A DNA stretch of 64,000 nt from Pelagibacterium halotolerans B2 (GTDB lineage: Bacteria > Pseudomonadota > Alphaproteobacteria > Rhizobiales > Devosiaceae): positions 3,495,001 through 3,559,000 of the forward strand of contig NC_016078.1 of assembly GCF_000230555.1 (NCBI RefSeq), given 5' to 3'. This document shows, piece after piece, positions 47,610-56,711 of the stretch. The notes beneath the pieces were generated by a model. The model saw only the letters and a list, made by a program, of their open reading frames with translations. It did not search any database and was not told where the DNA came from. Position 1 is the first letter of the stretch, and each line of letters starts with the position of its first letter. The position numbers and the translations under genes were made by a program.

Positions 47610-48940
47610 GACGGGCTCCGCGTGATGAGCGCGTTGGTGAACCCGGCGATACACCGGCCCTGTTCGAGCCCCAGTTCGATGGCGGAGCGGAAATGAATGC
47701 CGCCATAAAGCCGCGACACCGCCGCTTCCTCGGCCGCTTCCCAGAAACTGGCAAAATGGCGCACGGCCAGCCCGTCATCTTCATGGGTGCGGTCGGAAAA
47801 CCCGAAGTTCTCGCCGAAATGGGCTTCCAGCATGCTTGCCGCCGCGCCCGATTGAGTGGAGTGGCCCGACGGATATTCGGGAAACGGTGGGGTGATCAGG
47901 ATGGGCTGCCAGTCCGGATCGACCAGTCGGTTGAGATAGGTCACCGGGCGCACGAGATTGTACTGATATTTTGCATCCCAGCACCCGATGAAGGAATCGG
48001 CCAGCACCACGCCGAGCCGGGCCAGAACGTCAACGGTTTCGGCAAGGTCTGCATCCTTTTTTTCAAGCGCATCGAGCGTGAGGAAGATCCAGTGACCCGG
48101 CGGCGTGGGCGAGAGCATGGGATCATCCGACCAGAACCGGGCGATGGCTTCCTGTTCGTCGGTCAGGTTGACCACGGCGTCGTGGACCTCCATGGCCTCC
48201 TCGTAAAATGGCGAGCCCGGCGCCTCGCTGTAAGCGGGCGGCGGGGGCAGCGCGCAGCTATTGCCTTGCGGCATGGCAAAGGGCCGGTTGTTCCCCCAGC
48301 CGGGAAGCAATGGTGCCTGTTGCACGGCCACGCGGTTTGTCGGGACCCACAGCGAGGGGTCTTCAACGGTTTCAAAATCATAGGGGAAGCCCAGATTTTC
48401 GATGACCGCTCCGCCATCATCAAGCGACCAGGCCAGAATGTGCTCGCCGATCGCGGTGCCCAGCGCGGTGCTGCGCGCAACGATATCCGGATCGACACCC
48501 TCGGCCAGCATCGTCGCGGTGCGGGCATCCATGGTGTCCATGGCCCGCTGGCCCGTCGGCCCGGTATTGCCGAAAAACGCGTTGGCGCCGAAACTCATCG
48601 CCGCATGGAGCAGAATGGCTTCGTCATAGGCGGCGCCGGGCGCGCGCCCGGGCAGGGGGTCGAGCGCGTTGAGCTGGCCAGCGAGCGTTGAGAACCCATC
48701 GTCCCCACTCGCCACGGTCTCATAGGCGGTGACCCCCAGATAGCCGAACGCCCGGCTGGCAACGGGCGGCGAATAGGTGGGCGTATGCCGCACTAATTCA
48801 AGGATCAACCGGTTCCAGCCCACCAGCACGTCCTGAGCATCGGGCCGTTGGGCCTGGGCCGGTTGCGCGGCGCCAACCGCCAGAACCACTGCCAAAAGGC
48901 GCAGCCACCTCACCCAATTGTTCCGCCGATTTCCCCCCAA
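47606..48940 (-). CDS. Vanadium-dependent haloperoxidase-like PAP2 superfamily protein
   Basis: A 444-residue exported protein. The vanadate/phosphate site is visible: Lys and Arg in CWDAKYQYNLVRPVTYLN, PEYPSGHSTQSGA, and R-x5-H in SRLYGGIHFRSAIELG. Signal peptide near residues 10-32 (WLRLLAVVLAVGAAQPAQAQ). The TTG at 48940 has GGGAGG 7 bp upstream; a GTG at 48913 is the alternative. It may oxidise halides with peroxide or be a phosphatase; sequence alone does not decide. First gene of a pair with the CRTAC1 protein. Confidence 0.82.
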   Translation of the reverse strand: MGGNRRNNWVRWLRLLAVVLAVGAAQPAQAQRPDAQDVLVGWNRLILELVRHTPTYSPPVASRAFGYLGVTAYETVASGDDGFSTLAGQLNALDPLPGRAPGAAYDEAILLHAAMSFGANAFFGNTGPTGQRAMDTMDARTATMLAEGVDPDIVARSTALGTAIGEHILAWSLDDGGAVIENLGFPYDFETVEDPSLWVPTNRVAVQQAPLLPGWGNNRPFAMPQGNSCALPPPPAYSEAPGSPFYEEAMEVHDAVVNLTDEQEAIARFWSDDPMLSPTPPGHWIFLTLDALEKKDADLAETVDVLARLGVVLADSFIGCWDAKYQYNLVRPVTYLNRLVDPDWQPILITPPFPEYPSGHSTQSGAAASMLEAHFGENFGFSDRTHEDDGLAVRHFASFWEAAEEAAVSRLYGGIHFRSAIELGLEQGRCIAGFTNALITRSPS

Positions 48941-49123
48941 GAGCGAGCCTCCCAACTCGATAACTTTCGTCGTATCTATGCACGGCGCCCGCCGCCTCGC
49001 AAGGCCGGCAAGGGCCGCTGGTTCCGGAAAACGGACCCGGCCCGGCAGTGTCAAATCCCTGTTGCGCCCCGCCCCCGCTTACAGTAGGTTCGCGCCGAAC
49101 CGTTTGGGCGTTCTCCGCCCCGG

Positions 49124-49165
<42 letters not shown>

Positions 49166-49300
49166 TGATGTCAAGGGGTCAGGTGACAAAGGGGAGATGA
49201 AAAGAAGTAGTAAGAACAAGGATTTGCGAGGCCCTCGTTCTTGTCTTTCAACTCGCGAAAAGTTCACGTAAGCACTGCGTAAGCAGTTGCGACGCGGTAA

Positions 49301-49377
49301 GCACCCATAGCTCAGCTGGATAGAGCGTCGCCCTCCGAAGGCGAAGGTCTCAGGTTCGAATCCTGATGGGTGCGCCA
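49301..49377 (+). tRNA. tRNA-Arg (anticodon CCG)
   Basis: 77 bases with encoded CCA. Acceptor GCACCCA/TGGGTGC plus G discriminator, D arm AGCTCAGCTGGATAGAGC, anticodon stem TCGCC/GGCGA with loop CTCCGAA (anticodon CCG, reading CGG), T arm TCAGGTTCGAATCCTGA. A complete cloverleaf. It stands 136 bp after the truncated copy and at the left edge of accessory DNA; tRNA-Arg genes are common integration sites. Confidence 0.95.
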
Positions 49378-49539
49378 TTTTTTTCTCTTAACCCAAAGAC
49401 TTACGCCGCTGCCGGTTGTGGTGCCAGTGTGTGGTGTCCGAAAGCATCACGGCATTTAGTCGGGATTGGAGTTGACGCGAGTTGGTGGCCTACCCGAGCG
49501 TGCAACTCGGCTTCGCGCACCATCTGCCTTCAAAACAGC
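49378..49539. other. Short non-coding stretch between tRNA-Arg and the IS element
   Basis: 162 bp with no convincing gene on either strand. A position where an integrase gene or its remnant would be expected; none is recognisable. Confidence 0.5.
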
Positions 49540-49553
49540 TGACCTGCGCCCCG
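49540..49553 (+). repeat. IS terminal inverted repeat, orfB end
   Basis: TGACCTGCGCCCCG, the exact reverse complement of 50769-50782. Marks the end of the element downstream of orfB. Confidence 0.88.
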
Positions 49554-49568
49554 CGCCGCCCTCACTTT

Positions 49569-50426
49569 TTATGGGAGCGCCGCGGATTGATAGTCCATCT
49601 TTTCGGTTGGATCGAGTGCGCCGTGAGCCGAGCCCCTCAAGAGCTCGGGCGATCGGCGCACGGACGCCGGAGTAAGTCCGCCTAGCGCCGAGTGCGGCCG
49701 GACATTGTTGTAGTCGTGCCGCCAGCGGGCGACGCAGCGGCGGGCGTGGCTGAGGCTCTCGAAGACCTCCTCGTTCAGAAGCTCGTCGCGCAGCCACCCG
49801 TTGAAGCTCTCCACGAAGCCGTTCTGCTGCGGCTTGCCCGGCGCGATGTAGTGCCATTCCACGCCCGCTTCCTGCTGCCAGCGCAGGATCGCCCGACTGG
49901 TCAGCTCGGTGCCGTTGTCAGAGACGATCACCGCCGGCTTGCCGTAGAGCCGGATCAGCGCATCCAGCTCACGCGCAACCCGCTCGCCCGAAAGCGAGGT
50001 GTCGCACACCAGCGCCAGGCACTCGCGCGAGAAGTCGTCGATCACGGCCAGGATGCGGAACCGGCGCGCCGCGCCGAACACGTCCGCCAGGAAGTCCAGG
50101 CTCCACCGCTCGCACGGCCCGGAGGGCGTGAGTATGGGCCGACGCGATCCGGTCGCCCGCTTGCGACCGCGCCGGCGTTTCACCGCCAGGCCTTCCTCAC
50201 GATAGAGCCGCCTCAGCTTCTTGTGGTTCATCGTGATGCCTTCACGTTCGAGCATGATCCCGATCCGCCGGTAGCCGAACCGGCGGCGTTCCGCCGCGAT
50301 CTCGCGCATGCGCTCGCGAACCTCCGGGTTGTCCGGCGGGTGCTCATGGCGGACGGTCTTGGGATCGACGCTCACCAGCCGGCAGGCTCGACGCTGGGAG
50401 ACCTCATAGCGCTCCATCAACGTCAC
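49569..50426 (-). CDS. IS3-family transposase OrfB (DDE integrase core)
   Basis: At least 285 residues. HTH_21 region near the N-terminus ([16 protein letters not shown]), then an rve core with the three acidic residues: Asp in [10 protein letters not shown], Asp in [10 protein letters not shown], Glu in [19 protein letters not shown], about 35 residues apart for D-E as in IS3 enzymes. Full activity would need a frameshift fusion with OrfA, whose stop at 50456 lies just upstream. Confidence 0.92.
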   Translation of the reverse strand: MTLMERYEVSQRRACRLVSVDPKTVRHEHPPDNPEVRERMREIAAERRRFGYRRIGIMLEREGITMNHKKLRRLYREEGLAVKRRRGRKRATGSRRPILTPSGPCERWSLDFLADVFGAARRFRILAVIDDFSRECLALVCDTSLSGERVARELDALIRLYGKPAVIVSDNGTELTSRAILRWQQEAGVEWHYIAPGKPQQNGFVESFNGWLRDELLNEEVFESLSHARRCVARWRHDYNNVRPHSALGGLTPASVRRSPELLRGSAHGALDPTEKMDYQSAALP

Positions 50427-50455
50427 AGCCGCACCGCGCCGCCGCTGGGGCGTCG

Positions 50456-50719
50456 TCAGTTCTTTCCCAGCAGATCCTTGAGCATCGTATTGTCCAGCAC
50501 TTGTTCGGCCAGCAGACGCTTCAACCGGCTGTTCTCGTCTTCGAGCTGCCTGAGCCGTCGCGCGTCGGACACCTCCATCCCGCCGTATTTCGACTTCCAG
50601 CGATAGAAGGTGTTCGCGCTTATGCCGTGCGTGCGGCAGACCTCCGCGGTGGGCTTTCCCTGCTCCTGCTCACGCAGGATAGAGATGATCTGCTCCTCGC
50701 TGAATCGGCTCTTTCTCAT
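50456..50719 (-). CDS. IS3-family transposase OrfA (HTH)
   Basis: An 87-residue protein: [39 protein letters not shown] and a leucine-zipper-like [19 protein letters not shown]. Start MRKSRF at 50719. It binds the IS ends and is joined to OrfB by programmed frameshifting near the GGGAAAGAAC stretch at its end. Confidence 0.9.
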   Translation of the reverse strand: MRKSRFSEEQIISILREQEQGKPTAEVCRTHGISANTFYRWKSKYGGMEVSDARRLRQLEDENSRLKRLLAEQVLDNTMLKDLLGKN

Positions 50720-50768
50720 GGGTCCGTCTCCTGGTTGAGCGGACTCCCATTTCAAATGCGGGGCCAAA

Positions 50769-50782
50769 CGGGGCGCAGGTCA
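50769..50782 (-). repeat. IS terminal inverted repeat, orfA end
   Basis: CGGGGCGCAGGTCA on the plus strand, reverse complement of the left repeat, about 50 bp upstream of orfA. Confidence 0.88.
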
Positions 50783-51076
50783 CTAGTTGGGTGAGGCTGG
50801 CGCCATCACACGGTCGCGCGCGCCACTTGCTCTGGTAGGGTTAGTCCGGAAGACGACCTCGCTGGTGCGCGTCGCTTCCTCCTCGACCGTGGGCTCCGGC
50901 TGCTTTTCCGGGTCGATGGCCGCCGCATGATCGTCGGCGGGGGCAACATGGCTGCGCTCCTGTACGTCGATGCCGGATCGCCGAGATCGTCGGGAAGCGC
51001 AGAACCGCGTGCGCAGCACTTCGGACTGCCATCTGGTCTCGTCGAGAAGCTCGTCAGCCGCCACTGACCGGCTGTA
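50783..51076. other. Unassigned sequence between IS and tetR, possible gene fragment
   Basis: 294 bp. The plus strand is open from 50795 to a stop at 51065-51067 and could encode a C-terminal fragment (LLFRVDGRRMIVGGGNMAALL..., ending VEKLVSRH) without a good start, cut by the IS. The minus strand is also open in two frames. I do not recognise a family and cannot choose a strand. Confidence 0.3.
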
Positions 51077-51634
51077 TCACAACACATCGTTCGATCGCTG
51101 CAGCATGCCTTGCGCTATCGCTTTGGCCTGTCGCATGGGCTGGTTTGTGCGCTCGTGCAATGCGGTTACCGTCGCGCCGTCGATGAGAAGAACCAGTTGC
51201 AGGGCGAGCGCTTCCGTATCGCGATAACCCGCGGCGGCTAGACGTTTCTTGAGGAAGTCCGCCACGGCGCGCTTATGTTCTTTGGCGATAAGAAATACCG
51301 GGCTGGCGGGGTCGGCCATTTCGGCCATCGCATTGATGAAAGCGCAACCGCGATAATCCGACCAGTTCGACCGTTCGGCGAGCGCATCGAAGACGGCCAG
51401 CGGATCCCCGCCAAGGTCGTGGACGCGCGTTTCCAGCCACTCGCGGTACGCTCTGTCGTGGCCGCGCAGCATGGTGATGACCAGATCATCCTTGCTTGCA
51501 AAGTGCCGATAGAAAGAGGCGCGTCCAACGCCCGAGGCGGATAAAAGCCGCTCCAGACCCACGGCCCGAATGCCTTCCGCATAGAACAACCTCTCGGCAC
51601 TTTCGATCAAACGTTCACGTGCGTGTGTAGGCAT
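51077..51634 (-). CDS. TetR family transcriptional repressor
   Basis: A 185-residue regulator. HTH at residues 5-55 (RERLIESAERLFYAEGIRAVGL, SGVGRASFYRHFASKDDL). The C-terminal domain (CAFINAMAEMADPASPV) resembles the TetR_C_33-type repressors. The ATG at 51632-51634 leaves a 125-bp divergent intergenic space with the MFS gene holding two palindromes. It probably represses the exporter and itself. Confidence 0.9.
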   Translation of the reverse strand: MPTHARERLIESAERLFYAEGIRAVGLERLLSASGVGRASFYRHFASKDDLVITMLRGHDRAYREWLETRVHDLGGDPLAVFDALAERSNWSDYRGCAFINAMAEMADPASPVFLIAKEHKRAVADFLKKRLAAAGYRDTEALALQLVLLIDGATVTALHERTNQPMRQAKAIAQGMLQRSNDVL

Positions 51635-51657
51635 AAGCAGAGTCCTTGACAGAAACA

Positions 51658-51700
51658 GAACCGATCGGTACCGATTACGCAAACGGAACTGATCGGTTCC
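51658..51700. promoter_or_regulatory. Twin operator candidates between tetR and the MFS exporter gene
   Basis: ACCGATCGGT (51660-51669, perfect palindrome) and GGAACTGATCGGTTCC (51685-51700, near-perfect palindrome) share the CGATCGGT/TGATCGGT core, 25 bp centre to centre plus a few bases. They lie between the divergent starts, as expected for TetR operators. Confidence 0.65.
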
Positions 51701-51759
51701 AACTTATGAGATGCAAAGCGGTCCGTCCAGCCTTGGAGCGAGCGGGTCAAGGAGTTGTC

Positions 51760-52947
51760 ATGGACATACGAACCACATCAGAGAATCCGACAGGCGTTGA
51801 CTCTCCCGGACTCGGGCGGGTCACTGTCCTGGCCTTGGGGGTATTCGCCGTGGGCACAGGCGAGTTCGTTCTGGCTGGCCTGCTGCCTCTACTGATGGAT
51901 TCGTTCGCTATCTCTGCGGCGAAGGCGGGCCAGATCGTCACGGTTTTTGCCATGACTTGCGCGATTGCCGCGCCTTTGCTCACCACGCTTACGGCCTCCT
52001 GGCCGCGTCGAACGGTGCTCATCGTTGCCACCGTGATCTATCTGATCGGCTCTGCCGGCACTGCCTTGGCATCCACCTATGAAAAGGTACTGCTGGCGCA
52101 GATCATAGCTGCGGCCGGCGTGGGGCTGTTCATCCCCAATGCTTCAGTTACAGCAGCAGCACTTGTGCACCAGAAGTTCCAGGGCCGTGCCATCGCCATC
52201 GTCGTTACCGGCTTCACAGCGGCTGTGTCGCTCGGAGCGCCGTTCGGTACTGCGCTTGGAGGGTTTGCTGGTTGGCGTGCGACGATGTGGTTTACAGCCG
52301 CGCTCGCCCTTCCAGGACTTCTCGGCGTGCTCATTCTGGTACCGAAACACGTGTCGACAACGACGCCTGGAACGCTGGCGGAACGGCTGGCTCCGCTAGC
52401 GGACCGCCGTGTGCTGGCAGTGATGGCAACGACGCTACTCGGTTTCACAGCGGTCTTTATTCCCTATACCTATGTCGGCGTCATATTCGCTCCAGCAACG
52501 GCGGGGAGCAGCGTCGCACTCGCCGTTCTGATGTTCACGCTGGGCATCGTCGGCGCGATCGGAAACTTCGGCGCAGGCGTTCTCGCCGACAAAATCGGTG
52601 GCGCGCGGGTGGTTGCCATCGCTTTGATCTGGTTGGCTGTTAGCACTGTCATCCTGCCATGGACGACGACACAGTACGGCGCTGCCGTTGCGATGATCGC
52701 CTTCTATGCGCTGGCCGCTTTTGCCATTACTACACCGCAACAACATCGGCTGATGTCGCTTAGGCCCGATGCCGCCGCGGTATTGATCTCACTCAACCAG
52801 GCAGTTCTCTACCTCGCCATAGCCATGTCGGGCGTGGTGGGCGCTTTGGGAATACAGTGGGTCGGCGCGCAGTATGTCAGCCTGATTGCCGCAATCCTGG
52901 CTATCATTGCGCTTGCTGTTTCAAATCTGGCGACAGAGCAAACATAA
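51760..52947 (+). CDS. MFS efflux transporter, DHA1 (AraJ/sugar-efflux-like) family
   Basis: A 395-residue protein with 12 membrane segments. VFAVGTGEFVLAGLLPLLM in the first segment is typical of the AraJ/YdhP-type DHA1 exporters, which expel drugs, sugars or arabinose analogues. AAGGAG lies 5-10 bp before the ATG. Divergent from its probable repressor TetR. Likely cargo of the mobile element. Confidence 0.88.
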   Translation: MDIRTTSENPTGVDSPGLGRVTVLALGVFAVGTGEFVLAGLLPLLMDSFAISAAKAGQIVTVFAMTCAIAAPLLTTLTASWPRRTVLIVATVIYLIGSAGTALASTYEKVLLAQIIAAAGVGLFIPNASVTAAALVHQKFQGRAIAIVVTGFTAAVSLGAPFGTALGGFAGWRATMWFTAALALPGLLGVLILVPKHVSTTTPGTLAERLAPLADRRVLAVMATTLLGFTAVFIPYTYVGVIFAPATAGSSVALAVLMFTLGIVGAIGNFGAGVLADKIGGARVVAIALIWLAVSTVILPWTTTQYGAAVAMIAFYALAAFAITTPQQHRLMSLRPDAAAVLISLNQAVLYLAIAMSGVVGALGIQWVGAQYVSLIAAILAIIALAVSNLATEQT

Positions 52948-53327
52948 GTGACGCATGGGCTTTGTGGCAGGTCTCATTAGAGGACGGTGTGGCCCCGGGA
53001 TCGCGGACGAGTCGTACCCGAGTAATATTGGCGTATACCGTCAAGTTGTTCCTGAAGACTCCCTCTGGATTGTCGTATCCACACCGATCGCGCCTCTCTG
53101 GAGCGTACTGCAGAGTAAAAGCGCACCAGTTACTTCCGTGGTGTGCTCATGAATAATGATTGGCGTTCCAGCTTCGTTGTACGGACACAAGGCGCGGGTG
53201 CGGTACCTGCACTGCGATGCCTGTGATCGGGAAAGTGTGGATTTGATCGATGCGCGCGGACCAAGAGGTGGGGCTCTCCATCATCCATTCAGCGCGTGGG
53301 AATGACTGCGATAGGAGTGGATCACAG
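52948..53327. other. Gene-poor stretch between the MFS and LysR genes
   Basis: 380 bp. Only a weak 65-codon frame (52955-53152) overlapping the end region of the MFS gene's surroundings; its composition and lack of a ribosome-binding site argue against a gene. The stretch carries the upstream region of the LysR gene. Confidence 0.4.
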
Positions 53328-54317
53328 GTGGCGATAGAGACTGAACAGCTCCGCTACGTAATCGCTGCGGCGGATAATGGGAGTTTCCGGCAAGCCGCAA
53401 AGTCACTTGGTTTGCGGCAGTCCAGCATCAGCCGTGCAATCCAGCAATTAGAAGATAAACTGGGAGTTTCCCTGTTCGAACGGCAGGCCACGGGCTCTCG
53501 TTTAACCGACGCCGGAAGGCGTTTTCTGAGCGAGGCTCGGCCAGCGCTTGAGCAACTTGAGCTGGCACATAAGGCAGCCGGTGCCGCAGGCCGCGCTGAG
53601 ATCGGGGTGGTGCGCGTCGGAATACTTACCTCGCTCGCGGGAGGCTTCTTACGCGAACTGGTTCGCAGCTACGCCATACAGAATCCCGAAATCACAATCG
53701 ACATCCGAGATGGTGGCCGTGACGAACATGTCGGCGCGATCAGAAGGCGGAAACTGGACGTCGCCTTCGTGATAGGAGATTGTCGCGTTGCGGACTGCGA
53801 GATATCGCCACTCTGGGAGGAGCGCGTCCATGTCGCGCTTTCCAAGGGCCACACTTTAGCTGGCAATCAGCAACTCGATTGGCCGGATTTGCGGGGCGAG
53901 TGTTTCATCGTTAGCCGGTTTGCGCCCGGACCTGAGGTACATGACTACATTATCCGTCGGACGGCCGATTACAGCACCAATACCGAAATTCTCTACAAGG
54001 CCGTGGCGCAGGAGACATTGATGAATCTCGTCGGCCTCGGGCAAGGGATCACCTTGGTGTCGGCAGCTTGGGCGGGCATAAAGCTTCCCGAGCTGGTGCT
54101 GCGTCCGTTGATCGATCCCGCCGACATGGTTCGGTTTAGCGCCGTCTGGTCCCCTAGGAACGACAATCCCGCATTGCGCCGTTTCATCAGCGTCGCCCAC
54201 ACTCTGGCCGGTCGCGTTCGGCATGGCACCTCCGATTGGTCGCCTGAAGCGCTGGGCGTCGCATCTATTAAGGGCGGGACTTTCGTAAACGGACAAAGGC
54301 TCGGTCCGTCGCCATGA
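53328..54317 (+). CDS. LysR family transcriptional regulator
   Basis: A 329-residue regulator from the GTG at 53328 (AGGAG about 10 bp upstream); an ATG at 53250 would add 26 residues without homology. HTH: TEQLRYVIAAADNGSFRQAAKSLGLRQSSISRAIQQLE. Effector domain with VRVGILTSLAGGFLRELV and RRRKLDVAFVIGD. LysR genes next to trbI-DUF2274 occur in related ICEs. The last 50 bp overlap the convergent DUF2274 gene. Confidence 0.85.
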   Translation: MAIETEQLRYVIAAADNGSFRQAAKSLGLRQSSISRAIQQLEDKLGVSLFERQATGSRLTDAGRRFLSEARPALEQLELAHKAAGAAGRAEIGVVRVGILTSLAGGFLRELVRSYAIQNPEITIDIRDGGRDEHVGAIRRRKLDVAFVIGDCRVADCEISPLWEERVHVALSKGHTLAGNQQLDWPDLRGECFIVSRFAPGPEVHDYIIRRTADYSTNTEILYKAVAQETLMNLVGLGQGITLVSAAWAGIKLPELVLRPLIDPADMVRFSAVWSPRNDNPALRRFISVAHTLAGRVRHGTSDWSPEALGVASIKGGTFVNGQRLGPSP

Positions 54318-54489
54318 AGCGCTGGAGCATCGGCGTGATCAGCTTCGTGGGCTCGGGCGCTGCCTGTCCGGACTCGCGCGCCATGATCTCGGCATAGGCG
54401 ACCAAATCCCTATGTACATCCGCGGGCAGTTCCAGGGTCACCTTAACGGGTTTGTCGTCAGGGATTGCTCCGAGTTTCAGCTTGGTCAT
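54268..54489 (-). CDS. DUF2274 domain protein of the trb operon
   Basis: A 73-residue protein: TKLKLGAIPDDKPVKVTLELPADVHRDLVAYAEIMARE..., ending with KLITPMLQRFMATDRAF. DUF2274 proteins almost always follow trbI in ICEs of this kind; the first half looks like a ribbon-helix-helix strand and helix. It starts 3 bp after the trbI stop. Confidence 0.88.
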   Translation of the reverse strand: MTKLKLGAIPDDKPVKVTLELPADVHRDLVAYAEIMARESGQAAPEPTKLITPMLQRFMATDRAFVRLRKSRP

Positions 54490-54492
54490 GGG

Positions 54493-55683
54493 TCAACTCC
54501 GATAGGGTTCGAGAATGAGATCGCGCGTAACCATGACGCGCACCGGGAAGCCGGGGCGCACGGTCAGGGTCGGCGGGATTGAAATCTGACGGCGGACAAT
54601 TTCGTCGCCGGCGCGGCCGACCGTATCCTGTGTCCCCTCACGAATGGCGCGGGCGATGTCGTCATCATCATCGGCGCCAAGCTCCACGCCAATATTCAGG
54701 ATGGTGGCGAGCCCTGCCGCCATGAACAGACGCCCCCAATGATGATCGACGCCATCTTCGAGCCCGGCGTAACCAGCTTCGTCGGCGCCCGGCTGACGTT
54801 CAAGGGTGATGGAGCGGCCGTTGGGCAGGATCAGCCGGGTCCAGGCAAGAAGCACCCGACTCTGCCCGAAGGCGACGCGGCTGTCATATTCGCCGATGAG
54901 ACGCGACCCTTGCGGGATCAACAGGAAACGTCCGGTCGGGCTGTCATAGACATGGGATGTCACCTGGGCGGTGATCTGGCCGGGAAGATCCGAACGAAGG
55001 CCGGTCACAAGCGCCGCCGGAATAACCGCGCCGGCCTGGACGACATAAGGGCTCGGCGGATCGGTAAGCCGGTCGGTGCTTGTCGTGCGGCGATCGACAG
55101 GTTCGTCGAGAAAGGCCTCGCGCCGTTCCGTCGCGTCCGGCGCGGCGGAAGCCGCATTGGCGGGAAAGAATGACTCGGCGGTGGGCGGAGCGGCAGCCAC
55201 TTGCGTGGTTGGCGGTGGTTCCCGAACGGTGGTGTTGGCATCGGCGAAGAGTTGGCTGAGACGAGCCGCTTCCATTTCCTGGGCGCGGCGCTGTTCCTCG
55301 GGATCGGCGGCCGGGGTGGTGACAACTGGCGCGGGGACCGACTCGCCGCGCTGCCGGGCCGACAGGATCGGCCGTCCGAGTTCGCCAGGCAGAGGCGGCC
55401 CGAGCTGTGGCACATCCGTGTAATCCGCCGGCAGGCGCGATAGGCCCTCGGCTTCCTGAATGCGTTCCGTGGAATAGAGCTCTTGCGGACCATCGACAGG
55501 TTCGCGGTCCTGCAGGGCAACGATCAGAATGGCCCCGAGCCCAAGACCGCCTGCCGTTCCGAGAACCATGAGTGTCCGGCGTGAGAGCCGCATCACACGC
55601 GGCGGATCGGCGCGCAGTCTCAGTGACGCAGCGATGTCCTCCCCGTCTTCGATCTCCGGACCTTTCTCAATATTCTCGCTCAT
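54493..55683 (-). CDS. trbI: Conjugal transfer protein TrbI (VirB10-like)
   Basis: A 396-residue protein: cytoplasmic N-terminus, one membrane segment near residues 38-60, a Pro/Ala-rich periplasmic stretch, and a C-terminal VirB10/TrbI domain (VVQAGAVIPAALVTGLRSDLPG, GRFLLIPQGSRLIGEYDS, LPNGRSI). It spans the envelope and links inner- and outer-membrane parts of the type IV secretion channel. 4-bp overlap with trbG. Confidence 0.94.
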   Translation of the reverse strand: MSENIEKGPEIEDGEDIAASLRLRADPPRVMRLSRRTLMVLGTAGGLGLGAILIVALQDREPVDGPQELYSTERIQEAEGLSRLPADYTDVPQLGPPLPGELGRPILSARQRGESVPAPVVTTPAADPEEQRRAQEMEAARLSQLFADANTTVREPPPTTQVAAAPPTAESFFPANAASAAPDATERREAFLDEPVDRRTTSTDRLTDPPSPYVVQAGAVIPAALVTGLRSDLPGQITAQVTSHVYDSPTGRFLLIPQGSRLIGEYDSRVAFGQSRVLLAWTRLILPNGRSITLERQPGADEAGYAGLEDGVDHHWGRLFMAAGLATILNIGVELGADDDDDIARAIREGTQDTVGRAGDEIVRRQISIPPTLTVRPGFPVRVMVTRDLILEPYRS

Positions 55684-56711
55684 TCGCGGCCTCCACCGGG
55701 GGAATGGCGTGCGGCTACGGCTTGCCGCACCCCATCGGTGCGGACGATCCGTACGCGCTTCTGTTCGTCGCCGAGGCGTAGCTCGGCGGCCGCGAAGAGC
55801 CGGTCGACGATCATGTAGTTGCGGCGGATGCGGTAGTTGACGAGCTGGCCTTCGCCTTCGGGCCCAATGACAAAAAGCGGCGGCATCTCGCCTTGGCCGA
55901 TCCCGCGCGGGAACTCGATGAAGACCTGCCGCCCGTCATCGAAGGCGCGCCGCGGCCGCCAGGGCGCGCGGTCGCCTTCGATCCGGTAGCGGAATCGCAG
56001 AGAGTCGAGCGCGACGTCGCGTTCGATCGGCAGAGCAGCCTCAGCCTCGGCATTACGTCGCCTGAGGGCGATCAGCGCGTCCTCGGCATAGGTCCAGGAG
56101 ACCGACGCCATATAGGCGGACGGATTCGCCCTCAGTTCGAGATGATAGGTGCGCCGGTCGGTATTGATGACGAGATTGGTCTGAAGGTCGGGTCGTGTCG
56201 GTTTGACGAGGATATGGATGCGCTGGGAATCGCCCGAACCGCTCTGCGTATCGCCGATAATCCAGCGCGCCGTGTCGCCGGCGGCGATCGGACCGGAGCC
56301 GGTCAGCTTCTCGCCGGGTTGCAGGGCGATGTCGGTGATCTGGCCTGGCGAGGTATAGACCTGATAAAGCGCCCCCTCACTGTACGGATAGAGCTGGACG
56401 GCATTGATGAAACCGTCGCGCACCGGCTCCATGCGGGCGGCGGCGTTCGCCTCGGTCACGCGTTCGGTAGGATCGGTGGGTTCGGGCTCTCCCTCTTCGC
56501 CGTCAACCGGCTTGAGCTGTCCTGGAAGGGGCAGCGGTTCGGTTCGCTCGACGATCCGCACCGGGCGTTCTGGTTCCGGGAGAAGCGTCGCTTCGATGGC
56601 GGGTTCGTCATAGGCGATTTCGGGCGGCTTGAAGGTCGCGCATGCCGACAAGGTGGTGGCGGCCAAAAGGAGGGCGATGGAGGCTTTGCGAGGCGGACGT
56701 GTTCTTGTCAT
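55680..56711 (-). CDS. trbG: Conjugal transfer protein TrbG (VirB9-like lipoprotein)
   Basis: A 343-residue protein with a lipoprotein signal (LSAC near residue 23). NAVQLYPYSEGALYQVYTSPGQITDIALQPGE is the VirB9 core, and the C-terminal part has VIGPEGEGQLVNYRIRRNYMIVDRLF. Outer-membrane ring component of the mating channel. Confidence 0.94.
   Translation of the reverse strand: MTRTRPPRKASIALLLAATTLSACATFKPPEIAYDEPAIEATLLPEPERPVRIVERTEPLPLPGQLKPVDGEEGEPEPTDPTERVTEANAAARMEPVRDGFINAVQLYPYSEGALYQVYTSPGQITDIALQPGEKLTGSGPIAAGDTARWIIGDTQSGSGDSQRIHILVKPTRPDLQTNLVINTDRRTYHLELRANPSAYMASVSWTYAEDALIALRRRNAEAEAALPIERDVALDSLRFRYRIEGDRAPWRPRRAFDDGRQVFIEFPRGIGQGEMPPLFVIGPEGEGQLVNYRIRRNYMIVDRLFAAAELRLGDEQKRVRIVRTDGVRQAVAARHSPGGGRE

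Larger units (their letters stand above)
49540..50782 (-). mobile_element. IS3-family insertion sequence, IS407 group
   Basis: 1243 bp bounded by perfect 14-bp inverted repeats beginning TGACCTGC (49540-49553 and 50769-50782), like IS407-group ends. It encodes orfA and orfB of an IS3 transposase on the minus strand. The bases flanking the two ends (CAGC left, CTAG right) do not form a target duplication, so the copy may have recombined or deleted neighbouring DNA. Confidence 0.9.

Noticed and set aside
52955..53152. 65-codon frame after the MFS gene
   Set aside because: No ribosome-binding site, no recognisable features, and two overlapping alternative frames of equal length.
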